Shown here: piece by piece, positions 45,913-57,375 of the stretch | How positions within the stretch are numbered: the first letter of the stretch is position 1 | How the letters are laid out: every line of letters starts with the position of its first letter | Assembly: GCA_963924555.1 (NCBI GenBank) | Contig: OZ004592.1 | Coordinates: forward strand, 7,180,624 to 7,244,623 | Reading direction: 5' to 3' | Source of the DNA: Crambe crambe | Taxonomy: Eukaryota > Porifera > Demospongiae > Poecilosclerida > Crambeidae | Length of the DNA: 64,000 nucleotides | The notes under the pieces: model-generated | The model's database searches: none | Seen by the model: the letters and a program-made list of their open reading frames with translations, nothing else | What the model was told of the DNA's origin: nothing | Translations under genes and position numbers: made by a program

Positions 45913-47700
45913 TTCCCTCCCGGCTTGCACGTCTCGGTGAATATCCTTCATGGATCCTTCCTGGATATTCTGGGACCTTGAAATTTCAGATACTTCTAGG
46001 AGGACAATTGGTGGCCCCCATGGATTCTGAGAGGACAATTGGTGACCCCCATGGGCCAGATATATCATCCCTCCTAGCTATGACCTTACCTTGCACATCT
46101 CAGTGGATATCCTTCATGGTTTCGTATTCGATCCTTCCTGGATATTCTGGGACTTTGAAATTTCAGCTCCTTCTTGGAGGACAATTGGTGGCCCCCATGG
46201 ATTCTTGGAGGACAATTGGTGGCCCCCATGGATCCTGAGAGGACAATTGGTGACCCCCATGGATTCTGGGAGGACAATTGGTGACCCCCATGGGCCAGAT
46301 ATATCATCCCTCCTAGCTATGACCTTACCTTTCCCTCCTGGCTTGCACATCTCAGTGAATATCCTTCATGGTTTCGTATTCGATCCTTCCTGGATATTCT
46401 GGGACTTTGAAATTTCAGCTCCTTCTTGGAGGACAATTGGTGGCCCCCATGGATTCTTGGAGGACAATTGGTGGCCCCCATGGATCCTGAGAGGACAATT
46501 GGTGACCCCCATGGATTCTGGGAGGACAATTGGTGACCCCCCATGGGCCAGATATATCATCCCTCCTAGCTATGACCTTACCTTTCCCTCCTGGCTTGCA
46601 CATCTCAGTGAATATCCTTCATGGTTTCGTATTCGATCCTTCCTGGATATTCTGGGACTTTGAAATTTCAGCTCCTTCTTGGAGGACAATTGGTGGCCCC
46701 CATGGATTCTTGGAGGACAATTGGTGGCCCCCATGGATCCTGAGAGGACAATTGGTGACCCCCATCATCCCTCCTAGCTATGACCTTACCTTTCCCTCCT
46801 GGCTTGCACATCTCAGTGAATATCCTTCATGGTTTCATATTCGATCCTTCCTGGATATTCTGGGACTTTGAAATTTCAGCTCCTTCTTGGAGGACAATTG
46901 GTGGCCCCCATGGATTCTTGGAGGACAATTGGTGGCCCCCATGGATCCTGAGAGGACAATTGGTGACCCCCATGGATTCTGGGAGGACAATTGGTGATCC
47001 CCCATGGGCCAGATATATCATCCCTCCTAGCTATGACCTTACCTTTCCCTCCTGGCTTGCACGTCTCAGTGAATATCCTTCATGGTTTCGTATTCGATCC
47101 TTCCTGGATATTCTGGGACTTTGAAATTTCAGATACTTCTAGGAGGACAATTGGTGGCCCCCATGGATTCTGAGAGGACAATTGGTGACCAGATATATCA
47201 TCCCTCCTAGCTATGACCTTACCTTTCCCTCCTGGCTTGCATATCTCAGTGAATATCCTTCATGGTTTCGTATTCGATCCTTCCTGGATATTCTGGGACT
47301 TTGAAATTTCAGCTCCTTCTTGGAGGACAATTGGTGGCCCCCATGGATTCTTGGAGGACAATTGGTGGCCCCCATGGATCCTGAGAGGACAATTGGTGAC
47401 CCCCATGGATTCTGGGAGGACAATTGGTGACCCCCCATGGGCCAGATATATCATCCCTCCTAGCTATGACCTTACCTTTCCCTCCTGGCTTGCACATCTC
47501 AGTGAATATCCTTCATGGTTTCGTATTCGATCCTTCCTGGATATTCTGGGACTTTGAAATTTCAGATACTTCTAGGAGGACAATTGGTGGCCCCCATGGA
47601 TTCTGAGAGGACAATTGGTGACCAGATATATCATCCCTCCTAGCTATGACCTTACCTTTCCCTCCTGGCTTGCACGTCTCAGTGAATATCCTTCATGGTT
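45905..47700 (+). repeat. About 230-bp satellite array (unit 1)
   Basis: Eight units, 185-245 bp, differing in the number of GGAGGACAATTGGTG sub-repeats. They are open in several frames on both strands, giving 60-190-aa frames; this is a property of the repeat, not evidence of genes. Confidence 0.93.
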
Positions 47701-47704
47701 TCAT

Positions 47705-47962
47705 AGAAGGGATGACTAGGGCTAGATGCAACTCGGAAGGGATGACTAGAGCTAGATTCAACTTGGAAGGGATGTCTAGGGCTAGATGCAACTTGGAAGG
47801 GATGTCTAGGGCTAAATGCAACTCAGAAGGGATGACTAGGGCTAGATGCAACTCGGAAGGGATGACTAGGGCTAGATGCAACTTGGAAGGGATGACTAGG
47901 GCTAGATGCAACTTGGAAGGGATGATTAGGGCAAGATGCAACTCGGAAGGGCTAGATTTCAA
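47705..47962 (+). repeat. 30-bp array containing CTAGGG (unit 1)
   Basis: Units of GAAGGGATGACTAGGGCTAG + ATGCAACTCG, nine copies. GACTAGGGCTAG embeds one telomere-type motif per unit. In one frame it reads a ten-residue repeat (EGMTRARCNS). Confidence 0.95.
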
Positions 47963-48420
47963 AGTATATAACCTACATGGCTAAATTAGGTGCCCCGGGT
48001 TAATACAGGTTGAGGTTATAAACCTACATGGCTAAATTAGGTGCCCCCGGGTTAATACAGGTTGAGGTTATAAACCTACATGGCTAAATTAGGTGCCCCC
48101 GGGTTAATACAGGTTGAGGTTATAAACCTACATGGCTAAATTAGGTGCCCCCGGGTTAATACAGGTTGAGGTTATAAACCTACATGGCTAAATTAGGTGC
48201 CCCCGGGTTAATACAGGTTGAGGTTATAAACCTACATGGCTAAATTAGGTGCCCCCGGGTTAATACAGGTTGAGGTTATAAACCTACATGGCTAAATTAG
48301 GTGCCCCCGGGTTAATACAGGTTGAGGTTATAAACCTACATGGCTAAATTAGGTGCCCCCGGGTTAATACAGGTTGAGGTTATAAACCTACATGGCTAAA
48401 TTAGGTGCCCCTGGGTTAAG
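47963..48420 (+). repeat. 52-bp array, type II (unit 1)
   Basis: Units of CTACATGGCTAAATTAGGTG + CCCCCGGGTTAATACAGGTT + GAGGTTATAAAC, about nine copies, almost identical. Confidence 0.97.
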
Positions 48421-51250
48421 ACCTCAACCTACAGGTTAAGGAGATAAGCCCTCAGATTTCTTCAGGTTTCTTCAGGTTAGGTTCAGGTTAGGTTAGGTTG
48501 AGGTTAGAGGTCCAAATCGGCCCGAAGGGCATATGTACACCCCCTAGGGGATCTCTATGGCACATGGGGGCAGGGTTAGCTGTCCTGGGGGCAATTTCAT
48601 CTGGATTACCACGAAATTATCCCTCATGCTTCTCAGGTTATCCCTCCTGACTGTTTTCCACCCATTCAGGTTTCTTCAGGTTTCTTCAGGTTAGGTTAGG
48701 TTGAGGTTAGGTTGAGGTTAGAGGTCCAAATCGGCCCTAAGGGCATATGTACACCCCCTAGGGGATCTCTATGGTACATGAGGGCAGGGTTAGCTGTCCT
48801 GGGGGCATTTTCATCCGGACTACCACGAGGTTATCCCCCATGCCTCTCGGGTTATCCCTCCTGACTGTTTTCCACCCATTCAGGTTTCTTCAGGTTTCTT
48901 CAGGTTTCTTCAGGTTAGGTTAGGTTGAGGTTAGGTTGAGGTTAGAGGTCCAAATCGGCCTGAAGGGCATATGTACACCCCCTAGGGGATCTCTATGGCA
49001 CATGAGGGCAGGGTTAGCTGTCCTGGGGGCATTTTCATCCGGACTACCACGAGGTTATCCCTCATGCTTCTCAGGTTATCCCTCCTGACTGTTTTCCACC
49101 CATTCAGGTTTCTTCAGGTTTCTTCAGGTTTCTTCAGGTTAGGTTAGGTTGAGGTTAGGTTGAGGTTAGAGGTCCAAATCGGCCCTAAGGGCATATGTAC
49201 ACCCCCTAGGGGATCTCTATGGCACATGGGGGCAGGGTTAGCTGTCCTGGGGGCAATTTCATCTGGATTACCACGAAATTATCCCTCATGCTTCTCAGGT
49301 TATCCCTCCTGACTGTTTTCCACCCATTCAGGTTTCTTCAGGTTTCTTCAGGTTAGGTTAGGTTGAGGTTAGGTTGAGGTTAGAGGTCCAAATCGGCCCT
49401 AAGGGCATATGTACACCCCCTAGGGGATCTCTATGGCACATGGGGGCAGGGTTAGCTGTCCTGGGGGCAATTTCATCTGGATTACCACGAAATTATCCCT
49501 CATGCTTCTCAGGTTATCCCTCCTGACTGTTTTCCACCCATTCAGGTTTCTTCAGGTTTCTTCAGGTTTCTTCAGGTTAGGTTAGGTTGAGGTTAGGTTG
49601 AGGTTAGAGGTCCAAATCGGCCCTAAGGGCATATGTACACCCCCTAGGGGATCTCTATGGTACATGAGGGCAGGGTTAGCTGTCCTGGGGGCATTTTCAT
49701 CCGGACTACCACGAGGTTATCCCCCATGCCTCTCGGGTTATCCCTCCTGACTGTTTTCCACCCATTCAGGTTTCTTCAGGTTTCTTCAGGTTTCTTCAGG
49801 TTAGGTTAGGTTGAGGTTAGGTTGAGGTTAGAGGTCCAAATCGGCCTGAAGGGCATATGTACACCCCCTAGGGGATCTCTATGGCACATGAGGGCAGGGT
49901 TAGCTGTCCTGGGGGCATTTTCATCCGGACTACCACGAGGTTATCCCTCATGCTTCTCAGGTTATCCCTCCTGACTGTTTTCCACCCATTCAGGTTTCTT
50001 CAGGTTTCTTCAGGTTTCTTCAGGTTAGGTTAGGTTGAGGTTAGGTTGAGGTTAGAGGTCCAAATCGGCCCTAAGGGCATATGTACACCCCCTAGGGGAT
50101 CTCTATGGCACATGGGGGCAGGGTTAGCTGTCCTGGGGGCAATTTCATCTGGATTACCACGAAATTATCCCTCATGCTTCTCAGGTTATCCCTCCTGACT
50201 GTTTTCCACCCATTCAGGTTTCTTCAGGTTTCTTCAGGTTAGGTTAGGTTGAGGTTAGGTTGAGGTTAGAGGTCCAAATCGGCCCTAAGGGCATATGTAC
50301 ACCCCCTAGGGGATCTCTATGGCACATGGGGGCAGGGTTAGCTGTCCTGGGGGCAATTTCATCTGGATTACCACGAAATTATCCCTCATGCTTCTCAGGT
50401 TATCCCTCCTGACTGTTTTCCACCCATTCAGGTTTCTTCAGGTTTCTTCAGGTTTCTTCAGGTTAGGTTAGGTTGAGGTTAGGTTGAGGTTAGAGGTCCA
50501 AATCGGCCCTAAGGGCATATGTACACCCCCTAGGGGATCTCTATGGTACATGAGGGCAGGGTTAGCTGTCCTGGGGGCATTTTCATCCGGACTACCACGA
50601 GGTTATCCCTCATGCTTCTCAAGTTATCCCTTCTGACTGTTTTCCACCCATTCAGGTTTCTTCAGGTTTCTTCAGGTTTCTTCAGGTTAGGTTAGGTTGA
50701 GGTTAGAGGTCCAAATCGGCCCGAAGGGCATATGTACACCCCCTAGGGGATCTCTGTGGCACATGGGGGCAGGGTTACCTGTCCTGGGGGCATTTTCATC
50801 CGAGGTTATCCCCCATGCTTCTCAGGTTATCCCTCCTGACTGTTTTCCACCCATTCAGGTTTCTTCAGGTTAGGTTCAGGTTAGGTTAGGTTGAGGTTAG
50901 AGGTCCAAATCGGCCCGAAGGGCAAATGTACACCTCCTGGGGGATCTGTAGTGCTCATGGGGGCTAGGTTAGCTGTCCTAGGGGCATTTTCATCCGGATT
51001 ACCATGAAATTATCCCTCATGCTTCTCAGGTTATCCCTCCTGACTGTTTTCCACCCATTCAGGTTTCTTCAGGTTAGGTTCAGGTTAGGTTAGGTTGAGG
51101 TTAGAGGTCAAAATCGGCCCGAAGGGCAAATGTACACCCCCTGGGGGATCTGGAGTGCTCATGGGGGCAAGGTTAAATGTCCTGGGGGGATTTTATTCAG
51201 AGGTTATCCCCCATGCTTCTCAGGTTATCCCTCCTGACTGTTTTCTACCC
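48421..51250 (+). repeat. About 215-225-bp satellite array (unit 1), about 13 copies
   Basis: Each unit has CAGGTTTCTT (1-3 times), GGTTAGGTTAGGTTGAGG, GAGGTCCAAATCGGCC, GGGCATATGTACACCCCCTA, GGGGCAGGGTTAGCTGTCCT and GGTTATCCCTCCTGACTG. Length varies with the CAGGTTTCTT number. Two sub-types (GGCACATGGGG and GGTACATGAGG) alternate in blocks, indicating multi-unit amplification. Confidence 0.95.
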
Positions 51251-51842
51251 ATTCATGGCTATTTTTGGGGCCCCCTAGGTTTGATCAGGTTTGATCAGGT
51301 TTGATTATTGGTCGAAAACGACCATGGGGGCCTCGAATTTAGCCGTGAGGGCATTTTTTTAGTCCTAAGGGACGTTTTTTTAGCCATTAGGGCTTGATAT
51401 TATCCATGAGGGATGCCATGAGGGCCTTGCTCAAAAGAAAATTGTAGTTTATCCCCCAAGGTTGGTAACCTAACCCTTGTGGCATCAAAACCCATCCCTC
51501 AACTCAAAATAAGACCAGTTTTTAGTCCTAAGGGCCGGGTTATGTTGCCACGAGGGATAACCGGGTGTTCATGAGGGCAAGGTTAAGGTAGCTTTAGGGA
51601 TATTTCCCTCATGCTACCGAACCTGGCCCCCATGCTTATCAGGTTTGCCCTCAGGCTCGAAACCTAACCTCAGGTTAAACCTGAGGTTTCTTCAGTTTTC
51701 TTTAAATCCCTAGTTTTCGAGATCGATTTTGCCCTCAAGGGCCAAGGTTTCTCGGCATGGGGGCGATTTTTAGCCCTAAGGGAACCTAGGTTTCTCTAGG
51801 TTAGGTTAAGCAAAACCTCAGGCATCCCCGACTCCATAGCTA
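51251..51842 (+). repeat. Terminal segment of subtelomeric unit 1
   Basis: TTTGATCAGG repeats, then text dense in CCTAAGGG, CATTAGGG, CCATGAGGG and TAACCTCAGG words. It ends CAGGCATCCCCGACTCCATA, directly before the next CTAGGG seed. Confidence 0.9.
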
Positions 51843-52688
51843 GGGCTAGGGCTAGGGGCATGGAGAAGGATCCCTCACCATCCCTCATATATATAATATG
51901 ATCCCTTATATTCATATACTTGAGTGTTTTATCCCTCAAATTCGCAAATTTGAGTCTTTTTTCCCCTTATGGTCATATACTTGGAGGATTTTACCCTTAA
52001 GTCAACCTCAACTTCATGGATAAATCTTATCTCGATTTAGGGGTAAAATATCCATGAGGTTAGGTTTCTTTAACCTGGGTTGAGGTTTCCAGAGGTAAAA
52101 TAGCCATGAGGTTAAGTATTGTTAACCTGGGTTGAGGTTTCCAGAGGTAAAATAGCCATGAGGTTATGTCCTGTTAACCTGGGTTGAGGTTTTCAGAGGT
52201 AAAATAGCCATGAGGTTATGTCTTGTTAACCTGGGTTGAGGTTTCCAGAGGTAAAATAGCCATGAGGTTATCCAACGTTAACCTGGGTTGAGGTTTCCAG
52301 AGGTAAAATAGCCATGAGGTTTTGTTTCGTTAACAGGGGTTGAGGTAAAGTATCCATGAGGTTAGTTAAGTATTTATGAAGTCCCTCAAGTCACGGTAAT
52401 GCACAGTAGATGTCCCTCAAGTCTATTCCTACACTTTGAAGTATTACCAAGTACACTTAAGTCCCTCAAGTATAGATAAAGACATTCAAAGTCCCTCAAG
52501 GCCAGATAGAGATTACGGAAGTCCCTCAAGTCATGGTAATGCACAGTAGATGTCCCTCAAGTCTATTCCTACACTTTGAAGTATTACGAAGTACACTTAA
52601 GTCCCTCAAGTCCATTCATCCGTAGCGCAGGCTGAAACCACAGAAGGGGAAGTGCACGCCGTAGCCAGCCATATGACGCACTCAGTAG

Positions 52689-53076
52689 ATGTCCACCAGT
52701 CAACCTACCAACAGGCCGGCAACACTGAAAAGACTGTCGAAACGTAAGTCATTTACAGTCTGCACACACACTAGTTCAACTCACGTTGTACCATTCAGAT
52801 ACAAGAAGTTGTGGCCACGCCTTCCCAAAGCACATCAAACTCCACCCCCAGCAAAAAAGAGGACTCTATTCCGAAGAAGAATACTCAATCCTAAAGAGAT
52901 ATTTCGACATTGGCGGAGAGAGGTCTAAAGTGGCAAAACTTTCTGAGTGTGCAGATTTCCTTAGAGAGTACCAGAGAGATATGCAGTTTGAGGGGAAGGA
53001 CACAGGACAAGATCAAAAACATGATAAAGCAGAGCAAGTGACAGCAAACCAACAGTTCTTTTTATTTAAAATGTAA
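52689..53076 (+). pseudogene. Frameshifted copy of the subtelomeric ORF (unit 2)
   Basis: Compared with 43872-44261, two bases are missing after CAGCAAAAAAGAG (near 52862). The first frame then runs to a stop at 52928, whereas the second half (LYSEEEYSILKRYFD) is in another frame. Confidence 0.85.
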
Positions 53077-53189
53077 TCAATCATTCTCACAAAAAACAGT
53101 ACTAATGTAATCAATCATTCTCACAATTTCTTTCTATTTCTAATCAAGTCTCACAATTCAAATTTTTCCTCTAGAAATTTAGATACTTT

Positions 53190-54685
53190 TTGCTGGACAT
53201 CCCTCCTAGCTATACACTTATCTTTCCCTCCCGGCTTGCACGTCTCGGTGAATATCCTTCATGGATCCTTCCTGGATATTCTGGGACTTTGAAATTTCAG
53301 ATACTTCTAGGAGGACAATTGGTGGCCCCCATGGATTCTGAGAGGACAATTGGTGACCCCCATGGATTCTGGGAGGACAATTGGTGACCCCCATGGGCCA
53401 GATATATCATCCCTCCTAGCTATGACCTTACCTTTCCCTCCTGGCTTGCACATCTCAGTGAATATCCTTCATGGTTTCGTATTCGATCCTTCCTGGATAT
53501 TCTGGGACTTTGAAATTTCAGCTCCTTCTTGGAGGATCCAGAGGTAAAATAGCCATGAGGTTATGTCTTGTTAACCTGGGTTGAGGTTTCCAGAGGTAAA
53601 ATAGCCATGAGGTTATCCATCGTTAACTTGGGTTGAGGTTTCCAGAGGTAAAATAGCCATGAGGTTATGTCTTGTTAACCTGGGTTGAGGTTTCCAGAGG
53701 TAAAATAGCCATGAGGTTATCCAACGTTAACCTGGGTTGAGGTTTCCAGAGGTAAAATAGCCATGAGGTTATGTCTTGTTAATCTGGGTTGAGGTTTCCA
53801 GAGGTAAAATAGCCATGAGGTTATGTCTTGTTAACCTGGGTTGAAGTTTCCAGAGGTAAAATAGCCATGAGGTTATGTCTTGTTAATCTGGGTTGAGGTT
53901 TCCAGAGGTAAAATAGCCATGAGGTTATCCAATGTTAACCTGGGTTGAGGTTTCCAGAGGTAAAATAGCCATGAGGTTATGTCTTGTTAACCTGGGTTGA
54001 GGTTTCCAGAGGTAAAATAGCCATGAGGTTATGTCTTGTTAACCTGGGTTGAGGTTTCCAGAGGTAAAATAGCCATGAGGTTATCCAACGTTAACCTGGG
54101 TTGAGGTTTCCAGAGGTAAAATAGCCATGAGGTTATGTCTTGTTAACCTGGGTTGAGGTTTTCAGAGGTAAAATAGCCATGAGGTTTTGTTTCGTTAACA
54201 GGGGTTGAGGTAAAGTATCCATGAGGTTAGTTAAGTATTTATGAAGTCCCTCAAGTCATGGTAATGCACAGTAGATGTCCCTCAAGTCTATTCCTACATT
54301 TGGAAGTATTACCAAGTACACTTAAGTCCCTCAAGTCCATGCAAAGTCCCTAAAGGCCTGATAGAGATTACAAAAGTCCCTCAAGTCATGGTAATGCACA
54401 AGAAGTTGTGGCCACGCCTTCCCAAAGCACATCAAACTCCACCCCTCAACCACCAGCAAGTGTATAGCTAGGAGGGATGTCCAGCCAAAAGTATCTAAAT
54501 TTCTAGTCCTAATCGAGAGGAAAAATTTTTTATAATTGAATTGTGAGACTTGATTTTAAATATAAAGAAATTGTGAGAATGATTGATTACATTAGAACTG
54601 TTTTTTGTGAGAATGATTGATTAGTCGAAATATCTCTTTAGGATTGAGTATTCTTCTTCGGAATAGAGTCGTCTCTTTTTTATCT
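53190..54685 (+). repeat. Unit 2: 230-bp units, 52-bp array, CCCTCAAGT block, fold-back
   Basis: Same order as 44385-45912 in unit 1, with 53190-53535, 53535-54215, 54245-54400 and 54400-54685 respectively. Confidence 0.9.
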
Positions 54686-56655
54686 TTCCCTCCCGGCTTG
54701 CACGTCTCGGTGAATATCCTTCATGGATCCTTCCTGGATATTCTGGGACCTTGAAATTTCAGATACTTCTAGGAGGACAATTGGTGGCCCCCATGGATTC
54801 TGAGAGGACAATTGGTGACCCCCATGGGCCAGATATATCATCCCTCCTAGCTATGACCTTACCTTGCACATCTCAGTGGATATCCTTCATGGTTTCGTAT
54901 TCGATCCTTCCTGGATATTCTGGGACTTTGAAATTTCAGCTCCTTCTTGGAGGACAATTGGTGGCCCCCATGGATTCTTGGAGGACAATTGGTGGCCCCC
55001 ATGGATCCTGAGAGGACAATTGGTGACCCCCATGGATTCTGGGAGGACAATTGGTGACCCCCATGGGCCAGATATATCATCCCTCCTAGCTATGACCTTA
55101 CCTTTCCCTCCTGGCTTGCACATCTCAGTGAATATCCTTCATGGTTTCGTATTCGATCCTTCCTGGATATTCTGGGACTTTGAAATTTCAGATACTTCTA
55201 GGAGGACAATTGGTGGCCCCCATGGATTCTGAGAGGACAATTGGTGACCAGATATATCATCCCTCCTAGCTATGACCTTACCTTTCCCTCCTGGCTTGCA
55301 CATCTCAGTGAATATCCTTCATGGTTTCGTATTCGATCCTTCCTGGATATTCTGGGACTTTGAAATTTCAGCTCCTTCTTGGAGGACAATTGGTGGCCCC
55401 CATGGATTCTTGGAGGACAATTGGTGGCCCCCATGGATCCTGAGAGGACAATTGGTGATCCCCATGGATTCTGGGAGGACAATTGGTGACCCCCCATGGG
55501 CCAGATATATCATCCCTCCTAGCTATGACCTTACCTTTCCCTCCTGGCTTGCACATCTCAGTGAATATCCTTCATGGTTTCGTATTCGATCCTTCCTGGA
55601 TATTCTGGGACTTTGAAATTTCAGCTCCTTCTTGGAGGACAATTGGTGGCCCCCATGGATTCTTGGAGGACAATTGGTGGCCCCCATGGATCCTGAGAGG
55701 ACAATTGGTGACCCCCATCATCCCTCCTAGCTATGACCTTACCTTTCCCTCCTGGCTTGCACATCTCAGTGAATATCCTTCATGGTTTCATATTCGATCC
55801 TTCCTGGATATTCTGGGACTTTGAAATTTCAGCTCCTTCTTGGAGGACAATTGGTGGCCCCCATGGATTCTTGGAGGACAATTGGTGGCCCCCATGGATC
55901 CTGAGAGGACAATTGGTGACCCCCATGGATTCTGGGAGGACAATTGGTGATCCCCCATGGGCCAGATATATCATCCCTCCTAGCTATGACCTTACCTTTC
56001 CCTCCTGGCTTGCACGTCTCAGTGAATATCCTTCATGGTTTCGTATTCGATCCTTCCTGGATATTCTGGGACTTTGAAATTTCAGATACTTCTAGGAGGA
56101 CAATTGGTGGCCCCCATGGATTCTGAGAGGACAATTGGTGACCAGATATATCATCCCTCCTAGCTATGACCTTACCTTTCCCTCCTGGCTTGCATATCTC
56201 AGTGAATATCCTTCATGGTTTCGTATTCGATCCTTCCTGGATATTCTGGGACTTTGAAATTTCAGCTCCTTCTTGGAGGACAATTGGTGGCCCCCATGGA
56301 TTCTTGGAGGACAATTGGTGGCCCCCATGGATCCTGAGAGGACAATTGGTGACCCCCATGGATTCTGGGAGGACAATTGGTGACCCCCCATGGGCCAGAT
56401 ATATCATCCCTCCTTGCTATGACCTTACCTTTCCCTCCTGGCTTGCACATCTCAGTGAATATCCTTCATGGTTTCGTATTCGATCCTTCCTGGATATTCT
56501 GGGACTTTGAAATTTCAGATACTTCTAGGAGGACAATTGGTGGCCCCCATGGATTCTGAGAGGACAATTGGTGACCAGATATATCATCCCTCCTAGCTAT
56601 GACCTTACCTTTCCCTCCTGGCTTGCACGTCTCAGTGAATATCCTTCATGGTTTC
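54686..56655 (+). repeat. About 230-bp satellite array (unit 2)
   Basis: Nine units, one more than unit 1. Otherwise base-for-base close, including the truncated CCCCCATCATCCCTCC unit at 55713. Confidence 0.92.
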
Positions 56656-57375
56656 ATAGAAGGGATGACTAGGGCTAGATGCAACTCGGAAGGGATGACT
56701 AGAGCTAGATTCAACTTGGAAGGGATGTCTAGGGCTAGATGCAACTTGGAAGGGATGTCTAGGACTAAATGCAACTCAGAAGGGATGACTAGGGCTAGAT
56801 GCAACTCGGAAGGGATGACTAGGGCTAGATGCAACTCGGAAGGGATGACTAGGGCTAGATGCAACTTGGAAGGGATGATTAGGGCAAGATGCAACTCGGA
56901 AGGGCTAGATTTCAAAGTATATAACCTACATGGCTAAATTAGGTGCCCCGGGTTAATACAGGTTGAGGTTATAAACCTACATGGCTAAATTAGGTGCCCC
57001 CGGGTTAATACAGGTTGAGGTTATAAACCTACATGGCTAAATTAGGTGCCCCCGGGTTAATACAGGTTGAGGTTATAAACCTACATGGCTAAATTAGGTG
57101 CCCCCGGGTTAATACAGGTTGAGGTTATAAACCTACATGGCTAAATTAGGTGCCCCCGGGTTAATACAGGTTGAGGTTATAAACCTACATGGCTAAATTA
57201 GGTGCCCCCGGGTTAATACAGGTTGAGGTTATAAACCTACATGGCTAAATTAGGTGCCCCCGGGTTAATACAGGTTGAGGTTATAAACCTACATGGCTAA
57301 ATTAGGTGCCCCCGGGTTAATACAGGTTGAGGTTATAAACCTACATGGCTAAATTAGGTGCCCCTGGGTTAAGAC
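56656..57375 (+). repeat. 30-bp and type II 52-bp arrays (unit 2)
   Basis: The 30-bp array is at 56656-56915 and the type II 52-bp array at 56916-57375, with the same copy numbers as unit 1. Confidence 0.93.

Larger units (their letters stand above)
42931..51842 (+). repeat. Subtelomeric unit 1 (about 8.9 kb)
   Basis: Begins with a CTAGGG seed and GCATGGAGAAGG. The same junction recurs exactly 8,912 bp later, opening unit 2. Order within: 52-bp array, CCCTCAAGT block, small ORF, about 230-bp units, 52-bp array, CCCTCAAGT block, fold-back copy, about 230-bp array, 30-bp array, second 52-bp array, about 215-bp array, and a 600-bp terminal segment ending CTCCATAGC. Confidence 0.95.

Noticed and set aside
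46091-46663. 190-aa and many 112-122-aa open frames in the 230-bp satellite
   Set aside because: Open frames occur on both strands and in several frames because the unit lacks stops; frames end wherever copy length changes. No family motif.
47646-47984. Frame encoding a decapeptide repeat (EGMTRARCNS)
   Set aside because: Any 30-bp tandem repeat is open in some frames by construction; the reverse strand is also open (89 aa).
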